Below the pieces are notes generated by a model. It worked only from the letters and a program-made list of their open reading frames with translations. It had not been told where the DNA came from and made no database searches. A stretch of DNA of 63,807 nucleotides from Nostoc sp. S13 (GTDB taxonomy: Bacteria > Cyanobacteriota > Cyanobacteriia > Cyanobacteriales > Nostocaceae), in contig NZ_JAQYWQ010000021.1 in the NCBI RefSeq assembly GCF_029379315.1, positions 1 through 63,807 on the forward strand, given 5' to 3'. How positions within the stretch are numbered: the first letter of the stretch is position 1; every line of letters begins with the position of its first letter. Positions 63,629 through 63,807 of this stretch are shown piece by piece. The translations under genes and the position numbers were made by a program.

Positions 63629-63807
63629 AGAGATATCCTCACGCTTAGGCAGAAAAATTAGTAGTCCATTTTCAGCGGATAAAATTTAAGACTTATGTGT
63701 TGATAGATGGGCATCAGTTTCACTTATGCACTAATCAAGCAACTACTATAGGAATCCTATTTGAGTTTTGAACAAGCTCCGTACATCTGAAGAGTGGCAA
63801 AGTCAAA
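63629..63807. other. Upstream region of the cargo-like gene, window end
   Basis: It holds the ribosome site GTGAGGAT and, further up, CTTAGGCAGAAAAA (63643-63656) shared with the HxlR gene's upstream region. No gene start is visible before the window ends. Confidence 0.45.

Overview
The window looks like chromosome of a filamentous, heterocyst-forming cyanobacterium (Nostocales, Nostoc-like). The octamer GCGATCGC (HIP1) is frequent. Spacers are full of heptamer and hexamer tandem repeats and dispersed palindromes. Cyanobacterial or plastid-type genes are present (ftrV, an M50 protease of the EGY type, DUF2555, a PATAN-REC regulator), and the middle of the window holds hepC and hepA, genes of the heterocyst envelope polysaccharide (HEP). 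No tRNA or rRNA gene was recognised.

Layout. 0.3-4.5 kb: scpB, ispD, a GT9 glycosyltransferase, a structured-RNA candidate, a MITE, and a PatA-like PATAN-REC response regulator. 5.2-9.0 kb: a vWA protein, a PP2C phosphatase and a kinase-TPR membrane protein, the arrangement known as the TerY-P phosphorylation triad, ended by a MITE that duplicates the kinase stop codon. 9.7-36.5 kb: a single-strand run of sugar-nucleotide, glycosyltransferase, Wzc-like, HepC, HepA and Wzy-like genes whose order resembles the HEP island of Anabaena sp. PCC 7120 (alr2825-alr2841, from memory). 37-44.3 kb: a shortened ATPase-like fragment, a secreted protein, a GHL10 glycoside hydrolase, an M50 protease, a spore-photoproduct-lyase-like radical SAM protein and a RemA-like small protein. 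44.9-47.1 kb: a GC-richer HxlR / YCII / NmrA / SnoaL stress module that looks imported. 47.2-61.4 kb: mostly housekeeping genes on the minus strand (coaBC, purH, rplY, purA, a kinase-like protein, an alcohol dehydrogenase) plus ydcF, ftrV and a tandem pair of Yfr2-type small RNAs. 61.4-63.8 kb: a broken SRPBCC gene and a 474-residue protein that resembles cargo of cyanobacterial extracellular contractile injection systems (eCIS).

How the genes work together. In the HEP island a cytidylyltransferase, an SDR, a C-methyltransferase, a 3,5-epimerase-like protein, an SAF-domain dehydrogenase and two oxidoreductases would supply unusual, possibly branched, sugars. About nine glycosyltransferases assemble the repeat unit. 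HepC is the initiating-transferase homologue, HepA is an ABC exporter or flippase, the Wzy-like protein polymerises, and the Wzc-like protein controls chain length. No Wzx flippase is visible, so HepA may do that job.

Points most worth following: the 474-residue protein with an eCIS-type leader, a bipartite NLS-like stretch and four RRxS sites; HepC with Asn in place of the expected catalytic Glu; an esterase gene that seems to start with CTG; a pseudoknot-forming RNA candidate at 2.7-2.9 kb; a family of TNA-duplicating MITEs; and the tandem Yfr2-like RNAs. Family assignments come from motif recognition without database searches.
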